From VRUG01 sp965372745 (GTDB lineage Bacteria; Planctomycetota; Phycisphaerae; Sedimentisphaerales; Anaerobacaceae), in NCBI GenBank assembly GCA_965372745.1, contig CBDVDM010000001.1, positions 124,001 to 188,000 of the forward strand: a stretch of DNA of 64,000 bases, given 5' to 3'. Under the pieces are notes generated by a model that was not told where the DNA came from, searched no databases, and saw only the letters and a program-made list of their open reading frames with translations. Position numbers and translations under genes: made by a program. Position 1 is the first letter of the stretch. Each line of letters opens with the position of its first letter. Shown piece by piece: positions 63,342 to 64,000 of this stretch.

Positions 63342-64000
63342 ATGGTACGAATAAAAACAACATCTCTGGGACTCCTATGTTGGACGCTCGTCTTGTTCTT
63401 CGAGGCAAGTTTGGCACTTGGCCAAACTGCTCAGGAGATTGCCAAAACGGCGTTTGGCTCAACTGTGCTCTTGGTGATGGAAGACGATAACGGTCAGACT
63501 CTTTCGCTTGGTAGCGGTTTTTTTGTCCGCGATGGAGAGATAGCCAGCAATCTCCACGTTGTCGAGGGTGCCGCGAGAGGCTATGCAAAGCTCATTGGCG
63601 AGAAAACGAAGCATGACATTGAAGGTATCACTGCCGTTGATCCCAACTATGACTTGGTAGTGCTAAAAATTTCGGATGGACGCGCGCAGGTGCTTCCTCT
63701 TGGTAACAGCGACGCCGTTCAGGTTGGCGAGTCAGTTTACGCTGTGGGTAACCCGCAGGGATTGGAAGGCACGTTCTCACAGGGCATCGTTAGCAGCATC
63801 AGAGAGGTTGGCACAGACAAGCTTCTTCAAATCACGGCACCAATCTCACCCGGTAGCAGCGGTGGCCCAGTGCTGAACGAAAAGGGAGAAGTCATCGGTA
63901 TTTCTGTGGCGACCTTCAAAGGCGGGCAGAACCTCAACTTCGCCATCCCGGCGAACTATCTCAAGACGTTGCTTGGAAAGGCAGGCCCTGCAAAGCCATT
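63342..64000 (+). CDS. HtrA/DegP-like exported serine protease, 5' part (runs off the window)
   Basis: The frame opens at ATG 63342 (AAAGGA upstream) and stays open to 64000, about 219 residues. A signal peptide (LGLLCWTLVLFFEASLALG) precedes a trypsin-fold domain with His in IASNLHVVEG, Asp in DPNYDLVVLKI and Ser in ISPGSSGGPVLNEKGEVIGIS, the HtrA pattern. Any PDZ or C-terminal extension is beyond the edge. GC is clearly higher (about 53% in sampled 60-bp lines against about 35-43% for genes to the left), suggesting a different origin or composition. HtrA proteases degrade or refold damaged envelope proteins. Confidence 0.85.
   Translation, partial: MVRIKTTSLGLLCWTLVLFFEASLALGQTAQEIAKTAFGSTVLLVMEDDNGQTLSLGSGFFVRDGEIASNLHVVEGAARGYAKLIGEKTKHDIEGITAVDPNYDLVVLKISDGRAQVLPLGNSDAVQVGESVYAVGNPQGLEGTFSQGIVSSIREVGTDKLLQITAPISPGSSGGPVLNEKGEVIGISVATFKGGQNLNFAIPANYLKTLLGKAGPAKP

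Overview
The window looks like a chromosomal segment of an anaerobic planctomycete of the Phycisphaerae / Sedimentisphaerales type. This is inferred from content, not from a database match. The clues are secreted proteins ending in a planctomycete-style dockerin (two EF-hand loops around a Trp-Leu and Cys-rich segment), a giant parallel beta-helix protein, an exosortase/exopolysaccharide locus, pyruvate:ferredoxin oxidoreductase, and moderate-to-low GC with AT-rich gaps full of short-phrase repeats.

Layout. 1-4.5 kb (minus strand): groEL - groES - groEL (the outer one cut by the window edge), then tsaB with a DUF1353 gene. 4.6-18 kb (plus): a stand-alone TPR protein, a TPR-secretin that shares its N-terminal half, and a roughly 2830-residue beta-helix/dockerin/Fn3 protein. 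18.2-23.4 kb (minus): aroA-aroC, both with altered active-site motifs, a small exported protein and a subtilisin-like protease with a dockerin. 23.9-29.2 kb (plus): a PilZ protein, the pyrR-pyrB-pyrC operon, an exported propeller-like protein and a YacP-type NYN protein. 29.4-33 kb: nifJ. 33.7-45.4 kb (plus): an exosortase-linked exopolysaccharide operon (Wza-like lipoprotein, exosortase, EpsI-like protein, giant TPR protein, Wzz/BY-kinase-like protein, UDP-sugar epimerase). 45.8-46.6 kb: a Fur-family gene with a long leader and a striking promoter palindrome. 46.9-54.3 kb (minus): a six-gene signalling operon (YfiR-like protein, histidine kinases, response regulators, HD-GYP and GGDEF outputs). 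54.6 kb: tRNA-Pro(GGG) with its terminator. 54.8-60.6 kb: a trypsin-like dockerin protease, a small membrane protein, a NusG/RfaH-like antiterminator, a UDP-sugar dehydrogenase, an ATP-grasp protein and a WecA-type transferase. 60.6-64 kb: an M24 peptidase, a rhomboid-TPR fusion and the start of an HtrA-like protease of clearly higher GC.

How it fits together. Much of the window concerns the cell surface: polysaccharide initiation (WecA-like), UDP-HexNAc oxidation and epimerisation, chain-length control and export, and exosortase sorting. A c-di-GMP layer (PilZ, GGDEF/HD-GYP, HD-GYP, YfiR-like) probably tunes surface behaviour. Three otherwise unrelated exported proteins share dockerin modules, but no cohesin and no PEP-CTERM target was seen.

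Most notable observations: the divergent AroA/AroC pair; a dispersed ~100-bp element present as two long copies and one short copy; a perfect palindrome exactly filling the spacer of a strong promoter upstream of the Fur-family gene; a subtilase with Cys in place of the catalytic Asp; a BY-kinase-like protein with Arg in place of the Walker A Lys; and the partially duplicated TPR-secretin pair.
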